Positions 26,151 through 35,216 are shown, numbered from the stretch's first letter. The stretch: DNA of 64,000 nt from Actinocorallia herbida (GCF_003751225.1 NZ_RJKE01000001.1:496001-560000), one strand, 5' to 3'. Notes: a model not told the origin generated them from the sequence alone. A program made the numbers and translations.

Positions 26151-27881
26151 TCATTCGGTGTCGATGTCAGGTTCTGCGGCGCGTTGGGTGGGGATCGCGA
26201 CGCCCATCTGGTTGATGAACGCGAGTTCCTGCTCGGCGAGACGGGAGGCGCGCAGGGAGATGAACTCCTCGGCCGCTCCCGACTCGTAGAGGACAAGGGC
26301 GTCGGGGGACATGCCGACGGCGCCGTCCTCGGCGGCCATGCGCAGGCTCCGGTGGAGGAACCGGTCGGTCGGGATGGCGAAGGAATTGGGCTCCAGGACG
26401 GCGCGGTTGCCTGGGCTCGAGCCGTTCGCGAGGCCGGAGATGGAGATGAGCTTGCGGAAGCCGGCGGTGTCGTGGTCGCGGACGACGTCGACGGCCGCGT
26501 ACTCACGGCCGTTGAGGGAGCGGCGAATCGGGTAGGTCTTCAGCTCCCACAGCACGTATGCGCGGACACGGGCGCTGCGCAGGTCGAACCGCTCGGGGAA
26601 CGGGCGGGGGCGCTGCTCGACGAAGTCGAACATGCCCTGCGAGCCCGCGAAGTCCGCCAAGTGCATCTGGCCTTCGGCGAACGCCCACATGTCCTGGATG
26701 GACTGGCGGCTCGTCGTGGAGTTGACGCTCGCGAAGTGGCCCGACCAGGAGGTGATCCAGAACCAGCGGACCAGGGCGTCGCTCTGCCCCTGCGTCGGCT
26801 CCGGGCGCAGGTGGAAGAACTGGGCGAGCAGCATGAGCTGGGCGTTCGGATACGGCACCAGCCGCGCCAGCGGCGCCCCGACCTTGGTCTTGAGGAAGGC
26901 GACCGCGCGGGAGAGCGCCTCGTCGGTGTCGTGCACCGCGCGCTCGATCTTGCCCTCGACGCGGCGGGCCAGGACGTCCCAGCGCGCTCCGGTGACCTCC
27001 TCCTCACCGGCGACGGCCAGCAGTGCGCGGAACCCGGTCGTCGAGTTGATCCGGCCGAAGCCCTCGCCCTCGATCCGCTCCAGGATGCCGTCGATGCTGT
27101 CGGCCAGCGTGGTGGAACCGCCCGCGTAGGTGAGAGCCGAGACCATCTGGTCCGGGCTCATCTCCTGGCCCTTGCTGTTGACTCGGGAGAAGACCTCGAC
27201 GGCCTGCGAGAGGTCGCCGCCCAGCAGCTTCACCACCGAGATCTTGTAGGACTTGATCCGCTGGGCGACCTGCTCGGCCTCCTCGATGAGCGCATCGAAT
27301 GCCGGGCCCCGGCGGGTGTCGCCGAGCCGGCGTGCGTACGACAGGAAATCCAGGGTTTTCAGAACCGAGCGCATCGGCAGGTAGTTGTCCGGCGGCGCCG
27401 CGGCCTTCCGCCAGTGGACATAGCGGTTCGAGCGGGTGTCGCCCGCACCGAGGACCCGGTACACGCGCCACTTCCAGTCGTCCGGGCCCTCCTCGCCGTC
27501 GTCGTCCCGCCGGTAGAGGCAGGAGTACAGCGTGGACAGGCGCTGGTGCCCGTCGAGCACGTAAGTCAGATCGGAGCCCGAGGACTCCGGTACGCGCAGG
27601 CCGCCGACCTGCTTCAGGCTTTCCAGCTCCAGGTTCGTCTTCCACAGCAGGACGCTGCCGATCGGGTAGCCGCGCTCGATGCTGTCGAAGAGGTCGAGCA
27701 TCTGCTCGGGGCGCCAGACGAACGGCCGCTGGAACTTCGGGACCCGCAGCTGGCCGACGTGCACCTCGTCGAGGAAGCCCTCCAGCAGGTTCACCTCGGG
27801 CTGTACCCGGAGCTGCCCGCCGCCGCTGGAGGTGAGGTTCTCCGGACCGGTGAGGCCGTGCTCGTCCGCGTCGGTGGTCAT
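26151..27881 (-). CDS. DUF262 domain protein (GmrSD-like N-terminal module)
   Basis: 576 residues. The N-terminus has the DUF262/ParB-Srx-like signature: VPKFQRPFVWRPEQMLDLFDSIERGYPIGSVLLWK (about 47-81), split by a loop from LDGHQRLSTLYSCLY (109-123). The usual DGQQR is DGHQR here (D110-R114). DUF262 binds nucleotides and drives the GmrSD type IV restriction enzymes and other defence proteins. I see no DUF1524/HNH nuclease domain at the C-terminus, so a partner may supply cleavage. It starts 10 bases after the TOPRIM-like gene, with AGGAAAG upstream, and forms an operon with that gene and the ATPase. Confidence 0.88.
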   Translation of the reverse strand: MTTDADEHGLTGPENLTSSGGGQLRVQPEVNLLEGFLDEVHVGQLRVPKFQRPFVWRPEQMLDLFDSIERGYPIGSVLLWKTNLELESLKQVGGLRVPESSGSDLTYVLDGHQRLSTLYSCLYRRDDDGEEGPDDWKWRVYRVLGAGDTRSNRYVHWRKAAAPPDNYLPMRSVLKTLDFLSYARRLGDTRRGPAFDALIEEAEQVAQRIKSYKISVVKLLGGDLSQAVEVFSRVNSKGQEMSPDQMVSALTYAGGSTTLADSIDGILERIEGEGFGRINSTTGFRALLAVAGEEEVTGARWDVLARRVEGKIERAVHDTDEALSRAVAFLKTKVGAPLARLVPYPNAQLMLLAQFFHLRPEPTQGQSDALVRWFWITSWSGHFASVNSTTSRQSIQDMWAFAEGQMHLADFAGSQGMFDFVEQRPRPFPERFDLRSARVRAYVLWELKTYPIRRSLNGREYAAVDVVRDHDTAGFRKLISISGLANGSSPGNRAVLEPNSFAIPTDRFLHRSLRMAAEDGAVGMSPDALVLYESGAAEEFISLRASRLAEQELAFINQMGVAIPTQRAAEPDIDTE

Positions 27882-27891
27882 GGCGTCTTTC

Positions 27892-28863
27892 CTAGATGAT
27901 CCGGTCGATCAGGGCAAGCAGCGCCTTCAGCTCTTCGCACACCTCGCTGCCGAGCGCCGCGAAGTCCGACTCTTTCACGTTCCCGGCCTCCACCTCGCGT
28001 TCGAGAAGCTGCGGCAACCCTTCGCCGAATCCCTCTCTCAGGCCTTTCACCGTTGCAGGGGGCAGCGTCGCGAAGAGTTCGGCTTGGGCTGCGGGGACGA
28101 CGGCCTGCTTCGTCTTCTTGTCGGCGAAGCCGTTCTTGATGTCGATGTGGGCACGCTGCTCGGGAATGAGCGACTTCAGGAGGGAGATCCTGGTGGTGAG
28201 GGCGGACTGGCGTCCCTTGACCGCGGCCAGCACCTTGGTGGGAATGTAGTTCTCCACCTCGCGGCGGATCAGGATGTGTCCCTCGATCGCATCCTTGCGC
28301 AGGTCGGCGGCGACCTTCTCGTGCTTGGACCGCTCGTTCGGGGTCATGCGGTCGCCGTCGAAGACGAACACGACTCGGCGCAGCAGCCGGAAGCCGGCGG
28401 CCTCGTGCCGTGCGCGCTTCGGCAGCTCGCCCCCGCCCCCGCTGTGCGTGAACTCCAGCCATGATTTCCGTTCGGCCGCGATCACGCGCTCTCGCCCGAA
28501 GACCCGGGCGACGGCCAAGAGGAACGAGCGGTCGGCGTCGCCGTTCTCGACCACGACCTTGGCGGACCGCCCGAGGTCGGCGGTGTGGTCGGCAAGACTG
28601 TCAGCGGTGACCGAGATGGTGTCGGCCCGCTCACGGCGGCGGCTCGACGTCCAGGCACGGGCGGACACGGACGCCTTGCGAGCGAATCTGGTGTAGGTCG
28701 ACGCCCTGGAGGGCGTGTGCTCGCTGAAGAAGCACTCGATCGCGGGGAGCTGCCGTGGATCGACGACCCAGTCGTGGCGGTCCTCGGTGAAGTACCGCAT
28801 CAGCGTGACGACGTCCTCGAAGCCTCCGGTGGTGAAGGCGTCCGATGCGACCTCGACCCTCAT
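27892..28863 (-). CDS. TOPRIM-like (DUF4435/OLD-type) protein
   Basis: 323 residues. The spacing of acidic motifs matches a TOPRIM fold: VVVENGDADRSFL (E106, D109, D111), VVFVFDGDRMT (D169, D171) and HILIRREVENYIP (E202, E204, N205). The EN-Y element is typical of DUF4435 proteins, the AriB-like partners of AAA ATPases. It starts inside the stop of the ATPase gene (ATGA), so a stable complex with that ATPase is likely. It may be a metal-dependent nuclease or an effector released by the ATPase, as AriB is in PARIS. The family call is by motif reading only. Confidence 0.65.
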   Translation of the reverse strand: MRVEVASDAFTTGGFEDVVTLMRYFTEDRHDWVVDPRQLPAIECFFSEHTPSRASTYTRFARKASVSARAWTSSRRRERADTISVTADSLADHTADLGRSAKVVVENGDADRSFLLAVARVFGRERVIAAERKSWLEFTHSGGGGELPKRARHEAAGFRLLRRVVFVFDGDRMTPNERSKHEKVAADLRKDAIEGHILIRREVENYIPTKVLAAVKGRQSALTTRISLLKSLIPEQRAHIDIKNGFADKKTKQAVVPAAQAELFATLPPATVKGLREGFGEGLPQLLEREVEAGNVKESDFAALGSEVCEELKALLALIDRII

Positions 28864-30098
28864 GCCTCATCCCTCTCGAGCTGGGCCCTCATGAGCTTCT
28901 TCGTCTCCTCGAAATCCTCCGAGAAGACGTCCTCCGGCCAGTAGTCCAGATCGCCGTAGGCGTCCACGTGAATCCGGCGTGCCCGTGAGATCCCGTCAGC
29001 GTGCTCGACGAAGTAGACCGCGAGGTCATCCGGCGAGAGCTTCTCCTCGGCGATCCGCCGGCGCAGGCGCAGCAGCAGGGTTTCGCTGTGTGTCTCCACG
29101 AGGAATCGGCCACCGCGCTGTACACCCTGCAGGAACAGATCACCGAGCACCGCGTGGAATGCGGGGTGCAGGTGCAACTCCGGCTCTTCGATGATCTGCA
29201 ATGGTGTCTCGTTGTCCGGTCGCAGCAGGTGCTGTGCTTGCTGGACGACAAGAGGGAGTACCTGTGCGACACCGGTCCCGGAGTCCAGCAGGTTGACCGC
29301 GAGTTCCGGGTTGGCGGTCGAGCGCAGGACCACGGCGAAGAGGGGACCCTGCGGCTCCACCTCGATACGCCAGTCGCCGAGGCCACCGCTCAGGAGCTCG
29401 TTCACTGCGTTCAGGAGTCTGCCGTCGCGCCGCACGTGGTCGTTGACCAGCATTCCCGCGGCGTTCTCGCCGGAACTTCCCACATCCGCGGCCATCCGCG
29501 ACGGCAGGCGTGTGAGCCGCGCCGGTCGCTGCCGGTAAGGGCTCAGGTAGTGGGAGGCTCCGAAGGACTCCCTGACCATCTGGACGAGTTCGTCGAAGGG
29601 GCTGCCGTCCAGGAGCGTGGGGAGCAGGCCCTGGAACCGGGCGGTGAGGGGTGGGGGGATTTCGTTCCCGTCGACGGTCAGGACGTACGTCCGAGGCCCG
29701 TAGTCGCCGTCCCACCGCAGGAGGACGTCGCGTATGGAGCTGCCGAGTGACAGGTCACGGACGAACTGAGTGCGCTGTTCGTCGATGTTCTGGATGGTGG
29801 CACCGACCTCGCAGGATTCCCGCCCGTCCGAGACGAGAAAGTCGATGTGGAGCGGGCGGTGTGGGTTGCGGCCGTAGACGAGGTCGAGGAAGTCCGGAGG
29901 GTCGTCGCCGAGCTGGTCGAGGTCGAGCGGTAGCGAGGAATCGGTGTGGATTCCCGTCTCCAGCAGCAGCGGCAGCCGGGTCAGCGCGCTCTTGCCCGAG
30001 TTGTTCTTCCCCAGGATCAGGGTGATCGGCCGCAGGTCGAGCTCCTGCCTCTCCTTGAAGCACCGGTAGTTCTCGACGGCCATCCGCAACAGCGCCAT
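28860..30098 (-). CDS. AAA ATPase with DUF3696-type C-terminus
   Basis: 412 residues of the ABC-like/SMC-type AAA_15/AAA_21 ATPase class found in OLD, PARIS and other defence systems. Residues 1-37 give FRCF-like YRCFKER and the Walker A GKNNSGKS (30-37). LLDSGTGVAQVLPLVVQ is the signature-like helix, IIEEPELHLHP is the Walker B with the D-loop, and FLVETHSETLLLRLRR carries the switch His. The end, GDLDYWPEDVFSEDFEE, matches the DUF3696 tail. It is the first gene of an operon with the TOPRIM-like and DUF262 genes. Confidence 0.88.
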   Translation of the reverse strand: MALLRMAVENYRCFKERQELDLRPITLILGKNNSGKSALTRLPLLLETGIHTDSSLPLDLDQLGDDPPDFLDLVYGRNPHRPLHIDFLVSDGRESCEVGATIQNIDEQRTQFVRDLSLGSSIRDVLLRWDGDYGPRTYVLTVDGNEIPPPLTARFQGLLPTLLDGSPFDELVQMVRESFGASHYLSPYRQRPARLTRLPSRMAADVGSSGENAAGMLVNDHVRRDGRLLNAVNELLSGGLGDWRIEVEPQGPLFAVVLRSTANPELAVNLLDSGTGVAQVLPLVVQQAQHLLRPDNETPLQIIEEPELHLHPAFHAVLGDLFLQGVQRGGRFLVETHSETLLLRLRRRIAEEKLSPDDLAVYFVEHADGISRARRIHVDAYGDLDYWPEDVFSEDFEETKKLMRAQLERDEA

Positions 30099-30368
30099 GC
30101 CGCCACCGTAACGCGAAAGAAGTCGCGCTGTATTGCGTTTGCCGACGTTCCGGGTATCCGGTGGCTCGGCCGGCGCGGGCAGTGGTCTGGAGAGGAGGTG
30201 GTGGAACCCAGAGCTGCGATATCCGCGGTCGTCACCAGACCGCGGATGCGTGTCCCCAGATAGCTGCGGTCGCTCCGTGTTAACGCAAACCCTGGCCTAT
30301 CTGTCTTCGTGGTTGAAGTGGCGTTGTGTGGTGTCGGATAGGTGCAAAATAAGACATGCGCGACTCAT

Positions 30369-30393
30369 TATGATCTACTCGGATCAGAGTAGA
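30369..30393 (+). promoter_or_regulatory. Promoter -10 and TCTACTC operator-like repeat
   Basis: The divergent gap 30,099-30,416 has one clear signal. A TATGAT -10 hexamer (30,369-30,374) runs into a perfect 7-base inverted repeat, TCTACTC-ggatca-GAGTAGA (30,374-30,393). The repeat would cover the start point of the nuclease-helicase gene at 30417, a typical repressor position. No convincing -35 is seen. The rest of the gap holds nothing I can name. Confidence 0.45.
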
Positions 30394-30416
30394 CGAATGG
30401 TTCTTGTGAGGTATCG

Positions 30417-32447
30417 GTGTCCCAGACTCCTCGTTGTGCACGACGAAGCAGCGTGAGAACGCTCAGGGAGGAGCTGACGCACTCCTCGATATCGAAGACG
30501 GTCTTCAAGCAGACGTTGGCCGACCACTACAAGGCGGCGACGGGTAAGACCTCCACCGACAAGCAGAGGGAGACCTGGGTCTCGAGTCTGTCGGCTCTCG
30601 CGCGGGAGCTGATAGAGGCCGGTCTGGGCGATCTCGAGATGATCGTGGAGTACGTGATGCCCACGAACAAGGGCAGTCAGGCGGACGTGGTGCTCGCGGG
30701 TACCGACGCGCAGGGAAACGACGTACTGATGGTCGTCGAGCTGAAGCAGTGGAGTGCTGCCGCCGCATACGAGGACGATGCTCTCTTCGATGAAGATGAC
30801 TGGGACGAGGGGGACCTTCCCAACGTCTCCGAGGATGAAGAGGCAGATGAAAGTCCTGCCGGCGCTCAGGCCCACGCGCACTCGGGCAAGTCAGAGCTTT
30901 TCGTTGTTCCGGGAATGTCGGTGCCGAAGGCACACCCCCTAGACCAGCTGGAGGGCTACTGCGAGACGATCATCAACTACGTCGAGATGGTCCGGGAGCG
31001 GCCGGAGGCCGTTCACGGCGTGGTGTATCTGCACAACGCACAGAACTCGACTGTTGACGACCTGCTGCAACGCCCTGAGGAGCCCCGGAGACGGATCTTC
31101 ACGGGAAGCACGCGCGGGGCGTTCATCGGCTACCTCCAGCAGGTTTTCGCGCCCGACCCCGGGTGGGAGGTCGGAGATCGCTTTCTGAACAGCGCCATAG
31201 CACCTAGCCCGTCCCTCCTGGAGATGGTGGCCGACATCATCGCGGACCGGCGCCACTTCACCCTGCTCGACGGGCAGGTGGACGCATATAAGGCCGTGGA
31301 GCAAGCGGTGCGCAACGCAGAGGACGACGGAACCAAGCGCGTGGTCGTCATCGTGGGGCGGGCGGGCTCGGGGAAGACGGCGATCGCCCTGGAACTCCTC
31401 GGGAATCTGGCCAGGAGGGGAATCGCCGTCGAGTTCGCCGCAGGCTCGGGTGCGATGGCCGAGACTGTCCGGAGAGAACTCGCGAAGAATCGCAAGGGAC
31501 ATCGCAAGCTCGTCAACAAATTCCACCGGTACGTCGATCCAGACCGCAGTCTGGACGTGCTCATCGTGGATGAGGCCCACCGTGCGAGAAGCAAGACGCG
31601 GATACAGTTCCAGAGTCGTTACAACAGCGATGAACACCAGCTCAGAACGCTCATCAAGGCTGCCCGTGTAGTGGTCTTCCTGACGGATCATCATCAGAGC
31701 ATCCGGCCGAACGAGAACGGCACCGTCACGGCCATCAAGAACGCCGCACAGACTCTCGACGTGTGCTTCTATCCGGTCATGGAGTTGAAGGACCAGTGGA
31801 GATGCGGAGGCAGCGGCATCTTCGAGGAGTGGCTCCGTGCCCTCCTCGGTCTCGGCCGTGAGGATCACGAATCCCGCGTGGGTGAGAGTGCTGTGAAGTG
31901 GGACCCCGACCCATCCTTCGAAGTGCGGCTCGCGTCCTCGCCGGAGGCGATGGAGAACTTCCTCATCGAGAGGATCGAGGAGGGCAGGTCTGCGCGTATC
32001 GCCGCCGGTTACTGCTGGGCGTGGGACAAGAATCCAGATGGGGAACTCACGAAGGACGTCGTCGTAGGGGACTGGAGACGTCCCTGGAACAATCCCCTTG
32101 GGAAAAATCTGGGAAGTGCTCCACCCTCACAGCTGTGGGCCAGCGCAGACGGGGGCTTTGAACAGATCGGCTGCGTCTACACTGCTCAGGGCCTCGAATA
32201 CGACTGGGCCGGGGTGATCGTCGGGGACGATCTGGTGGTCCGTGACGGCCACCTGGTCACGGACAGGTCGAAGAGCGCCGATCGAACCGTGCGCTCCAGA
32301 AAGGTGTCCAATGAACGTTTTGACCAACTGATCCGTAACACATACTACGTCCTGTTGACCAGGGGCATGCGTGGTGTGGTCATCTATTCAACAGATGCGG
32401 AAACTCGCGAGTACCTCCGTGAGCTGATCGCTGCAACGGTGGATTGA
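30417..32447 (+). CDS. PD-(D/E)XK nuclease-like / DUF2075 helicase fusion, copy 1
   Basis: 676 residues from a GTG preceded by GAGG. The N-terminal part has a PD-(D/E)XK-like core (IVEYVMPTNKGSQADVVLAG ... VVELKQWS: Asp, then E-x-K). An acidic insert of about 35 residues (FDEDDWDEGDLPNVSEDEE) follows and is absent from copy 2. The C-terminal DUF2075/superfamily 1-like helicase has the Walker A GRAGSGKT (314-321), the Walker B VLIVDEAH, QWRCGGS, VYTAQGLEYDWAGV and LLTRGMRGVV. It probably unwinds and cuts nucleic acid. GC is lower than in copy 2: 34 of 60 bases against 40 of 60 in the DEAH region. Confidence 0.85.
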   Translation: MSQTPRCARRSSVRTLREELTHSSISKTVFKQTLADHYKAATGKTSTDKQRETWVSSLSALARELIEAGLGDLEMIVEYVMPTNKGSQADVVLAGTDAQGNDVLMVVELKQWSAAAAYEDDALFDEDDWDEGDLPNVSEDEEADESPAGAQAHAHSGKSELFVVPGMSVPKAHPLDQLEGYCETIINYVEMVRERPEAVHGVVYLHNAQNSTVDDLLQRPEEPRRRIFTGSTRGAFIGYLQQVFAPDPGWEVGDRFLNSAIAPSPSLLEMVADIIADRRHFTLLDGQVDAYKAVEQAVRNAEDDGTKRVVVIVGRAGSGKTAIALELLGNLARRGIAVEFAAGSGAMAETVRRELAKNRKGHRKLVNKFHRYVDPDRSLDVLIVDEAHRARSKTRIQFQSRYNSDEHQLRTLIKAARVVVFLTDHHQSIRPNENGTVTAIKNAAQTLDVCFYPVMELKDQWRCGGSGIFEEWLRALLGLGREDHESRVGESAVKWDPDPSFEVRLASSPEAMENFLIERIEEGRSARIAAGYCWAWDKNPDGELTKDVVVGDWRRPWNNPLGKNLGSAPPSQLWASADGGFEQIGCVYTAQGLEYDWAGVIVGDDLVVRDGHLVTDRSKSADRTVRSRKVSNERFDQLIRNTYYVLLTRGMRGVVIYSTDAETREYLRELIAATVD

Positions 32448-32604
32448 ACGCGGGAGGCCACCCGGGTGAGACTCCTGCGACGGTCTAGGGCAGGCGAGGC
32501 TAGGCTGATCTGCGTTCAGGCGGCCCGACGGGCTTTCGGTCATCGGTTTATGCCGGAGATGCCCCCACCCGCGCGTTGATTCGTGCTGCCCGGGGGTGGG
32601 TTGG

Positions 32605-34458
32605 GTGACGGCGTTCCGTCATTCCGCGTCGAGTGTTGCGGCGTTGGCGTCTCCGGTGGAGCGGGTGTTGAGTGAGCGGATCGCCGAGCATCTCAGGGTG
32701 GCGATGCGGGTGAATCCGGGGGAGTCAGAGCGGCGGTCGTGGGATCGGAGCCTGCCGGTGCTGGCGCGGGATCTTGTGGACGCGGGGCTCGGGCAGGTGG
32801 AGATGCTGGTGGAGTACCAGCTTCCGCTGACGAGCAAGCGGGCGGATGTGGTGCTGGCCGGCGTCGACCATGACGGGAACGACGCATATGTCGTGGTCGA
32901 GCTGAAGCAGTGGAGTCGCGCCGAGTCCTACGAGGACGACGAGGAACTCGTGCTCGTGGAGAGCATGCCGGGAGGGCCGAAGCTGCACCCCTCGCGTCAG
33001 GTGGGGCAGTACTGCGAGTACCTACGGGACTTCGTGGCGGCGCTGGACGGTCGGCAGCTAGGGGGCGTCGCCTATCTGCACAACGCCGAGGACGGGGACG
33101 TGCTCGACCTGCTCGGGCAGGTCACGTCCGAAGAGGGGCGGCTGTTCACCAAGACGCGGCGCGGCGCGTTCCAGGAGTACTTGAAGACGCGGTTCTCCGA
33201 GGCGCCCGGGGCGGGTGCGGGCGACCGGCTGCTGGAGAGCGCGATCCGGCCGTCGAAGCAGCTGATGAGGCTTGGGGCGGAGGAGATCAAGAAGCAGGAG
33301 CAGTTCGTTCTGTTGGACGAGCAGCGGCTGGCCTATGACCTCGTGATGCACGCCGTGAAGGCCGCTCACCAGGCGGACAGCAAGCGCGTCGTGCTGGTCA
33401 CGGGCGGGCCGGGGAGCGGGAAGAGCGTCATCGCACTCTCGGTGCTCGGCGAGCTGTTCCGGCAGGGGAGGACCGCGCTCCACGCGACGGGCTCCTCGGC
33501 TTTCACGACGACACTTCGCAACCATGTCGGGAAGGGGACGAAGCGGGTCAAGGACCTGTTCAAGTACTTCAACAGCTTCATGGCGGCGGAGAAGAACTCG
33601 CTCGACGTGCTCATCTGCGACGAGGCGCACCGGATCCGGGAGACGTCGGTCAACCGGTACACGAAGGCGGCGCTGCGCACGGGTCGGCCGCAGATCGACG
33701 AGCTGATCGCGGTCGCGCGGGTGCCGGTGTTCCTGCTCGACGAGAACCAGGTCGTGCGGCCGGGGGAGCTGGGCAGCCCCGCCGAGATCCGGGCCTATGC
33801 CGAGGGCCAGGGGTTCACGGTCCACGAGGTCTCGCTGGACGCTCAGTTCCGTTGCGGGGGCAGTGCGGCGTACGAGGACTGGGTGCTGCGGCTGCTCGGG
33901 CTGCGCGGCGACGGGCCGGTCCCGTGGCAGGGCGACGACCACTTCCGCGTCGAGGTGGCCGAGAGCCCCGGGGCGATGGAGAAGCGGCTCCAGGGGGAGC
34001 TGGACTCCGAGTACTCCGCGCGCATGACCGCCGGGTACTGCTGGCGGTGGAGCGACCCCGTTGACGGCGAGCTCGTCCCGGACGTGCGTATCGGGGGCTG
34101 GGAGAGGCCCTGGAACGTCAAGGGGGACCGGGCGGTCGGGATGGCGCCGCCCAGCCCGATGTGGGCGACCGCGCCCGGCGGGTTCGGGCAGGTGGGCTGC
34201 GTCTACACCGCGCAGGGGTTCGAGTACGACTGGAACGGCGTGATCCTCGGGCCCGATCTCGTGATCCGGGGAGGCAGGTTCACGGCCGTGCGGGAGGCGA
34301 CGAAGGACCCGGCGTTCAAGAAGACGACCAGTCCGCAGGAGTACGACCGGCTGATCCGGCACACCTACAAGGTGCTGCTCACGCGGGGAATGATGGGCAC
34401 GGTCCTGTACTCGACGGATGAGGAGACCCAGGGGTTCCTGGACGGGCTCGTCGGTTGA
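32605..34458 (+). CDS. PD-(D/E)XK nuclease-like / DUF2075 helicase fusion, copy 2
   Basis: 617 residues, paralogous to the gene just upstream. The nuclease-like core is VEYQLPLTSKRADVVLAG ... VVVELKQWS. The helicase motifs are GGPGSGKS (267-274), VLICDEAHRIRET, DAQFRCGGS, VYTAQGFEYDWNGV and LLTRGMMGTVLYSTD. It lacks the acidic insert of copy 1 and has higher GC, so the pair is not a recent simple duplication. The start is GTG 32605 (MTAFRHSASS), with GGGGGTGG upstream; GTG 32596 is an alternative. The 157-base gap to copy 1 allows a separate promoter. Likely role: nuclease-helicase in defence or DNA processing. Confidence 0.85.
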   Translation: MTAFRHSASSVAALASPVERVLSERIAEHLRVAMRVNPGESERRSWDRSLPVLARDLVDAGLGQVEMLVEYQLPLTSKRADVVLAGVDHDGNDAYVVVELKQWSRAESYEDDEELVLVESMPGGPKLHPSRQVGQYCEYLRDFVAALDGRQLGGVAYLHNAEDGDVLDLLGQVTSEEGRLFTKTRRGAFQEYLKTRFSEAPGAGAGDRLLESAIRPSKQLMRLGAEEIKKQEQFVLLDEQRLAYDLVMHAVKAAHQADSKRVVLVTGGPGSGKSVIALSVLGELFRQGRTALHATGSSAFTTTLRNHVGKGTKRVKDLFKYFNSFMAAEKNSLDVLICDEAHRIRETSVNRYTKAALRTGRPQIDELIAVARVPVFLLDENQVVRPGELGSPAEIRAYAEGQGFTVHEVSLDAQFRCGGSAAYEDWVLRLLGLRGDGPVPWQGDDHFRVEVAESPGAMEKRLQGELDSEYSARMTAGYCWRWSDPVDGELVPDVRIGGWERPWNVKGDRAVGMAPPSPMWATAPGGFGQVGCVYTAQGFEYDWNGVILGPDLVIRGGRFTAVREATKDPAFKKTTSPQEYDRLIRHTYKVLLTRGMMGTVLYSTDEETQGFLDGLVG

Positions 34459-34546
34459 ATCCCGCCACCTCGTTCTTTCGGCCGGGCACGGGCCTGTGGG
34501 GTCCGGGCCTTGTGGGGCAGGGTGCGCTTTGCCAGGGTTGAGTCGT

Positions 34547-35137
34547 ATGGGGATCTTGCGTGCGGGGCGGCGCCGACCGCCCGGCGTCTTCACCGGGCTG
34601 TTGGCCTCGGCTGTTCTTCTGTGGACGGCGGCGGCGTTCTGGGAGGTCGTGGGGATCCTGCTGTGGCTGGTGCTCGGTGTCGTCACCCTGGTCTGCTGGG
34701 GGCGCGGCGTCGCCGCGGAGGTGCGGCCGGAGTGGGACGGCGGCGAGAGGCTTGCCGTGATCTTGCTCAGGTCGGCGCTGGTGCCCGTTCTGGTCTGTGC
34801 GTCCCTGGCCGTCTCGGTGGCCGGACTCCCCACACGGGCCGCCTTCGCGGTCTCGCGTCCCTCGCTGGAACGTGCGGCCGACGCCCGGTCCGGGGACACC
34901 CGGATCGCGGGAGTGCTCCCGGCCTACCTGGAGTTCCAGGATGAGGGGGCCGTCTACTACACCGTGGACGCCGGCCTGGGCCTCTCACCCTGCGGCTTCC
35001 TGCGCCTCCACCCCGGTAAGGACCTCTCCGATGTCGTCGCCGCACACGGCGAACACCTCTCCGGCCCCTGGCACACCTACTGCTACGACCCCTGGGAGAG
35101 CCCCTTCTACGACCCTGCCGAAGACGAGGCCGAGTAA
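34547..35137 (+). CDS. Hypothetical membrane protein
   Basis: 196 residues from ATG at 34547 (MGILRAGRRRPPGVFTG). Two or three hydrophobic segments (about 14-55: FTGLLASAVLLWTAAAFWEVVGILLWLVLGVVTLVCW; and LAVILLRSALVPVLVCASLAVSVAG) precede a soluble C-terminal domain. That domain contains aromatic and cysteine residues (LEFQDEGAVYYTVDAGLGLSPCGFLRLHP, WHTYCYDPWESPFYDP). The ribosome binding site is weak and the frame stays open upstream. No family is recognised. It marks the shift back to chromosomal genes after the defence island. Confidence 0.65.
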   Translation: MGILRAGRRRPPGVFTGLLASAVLLWTAAAFWEVVGILLWLVLGVVTLVCWGRGVAAEVRPEWDGGERLAVILLRSALVPVLVCASLAVSVAGLPTRAAFAVSRPSLERAADARSGDTRIAGVLPAYLEFQDEGAVYYTVDAGLGLSPCGFLRLHPGKDLSDVVAAHGEHLSGPWHTYCYDPWESPFYDPAEDEAE

Positions 35138-35216
35138 GCCGGGCGGCATGCCCGTCCACTACTGGGATTCGCAGCACGGCGTACGGGGTCGGGTCCTCCG
35201 GTTCTACGCTGGGTGG

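Noticed and set aside
32523-32536. GCCC-gac-GGGC followed by TTT after the first nuclease-helicase gene
   Set aside because: The stem has only four pairs and the T run is three bases, too weak to call a terminator.
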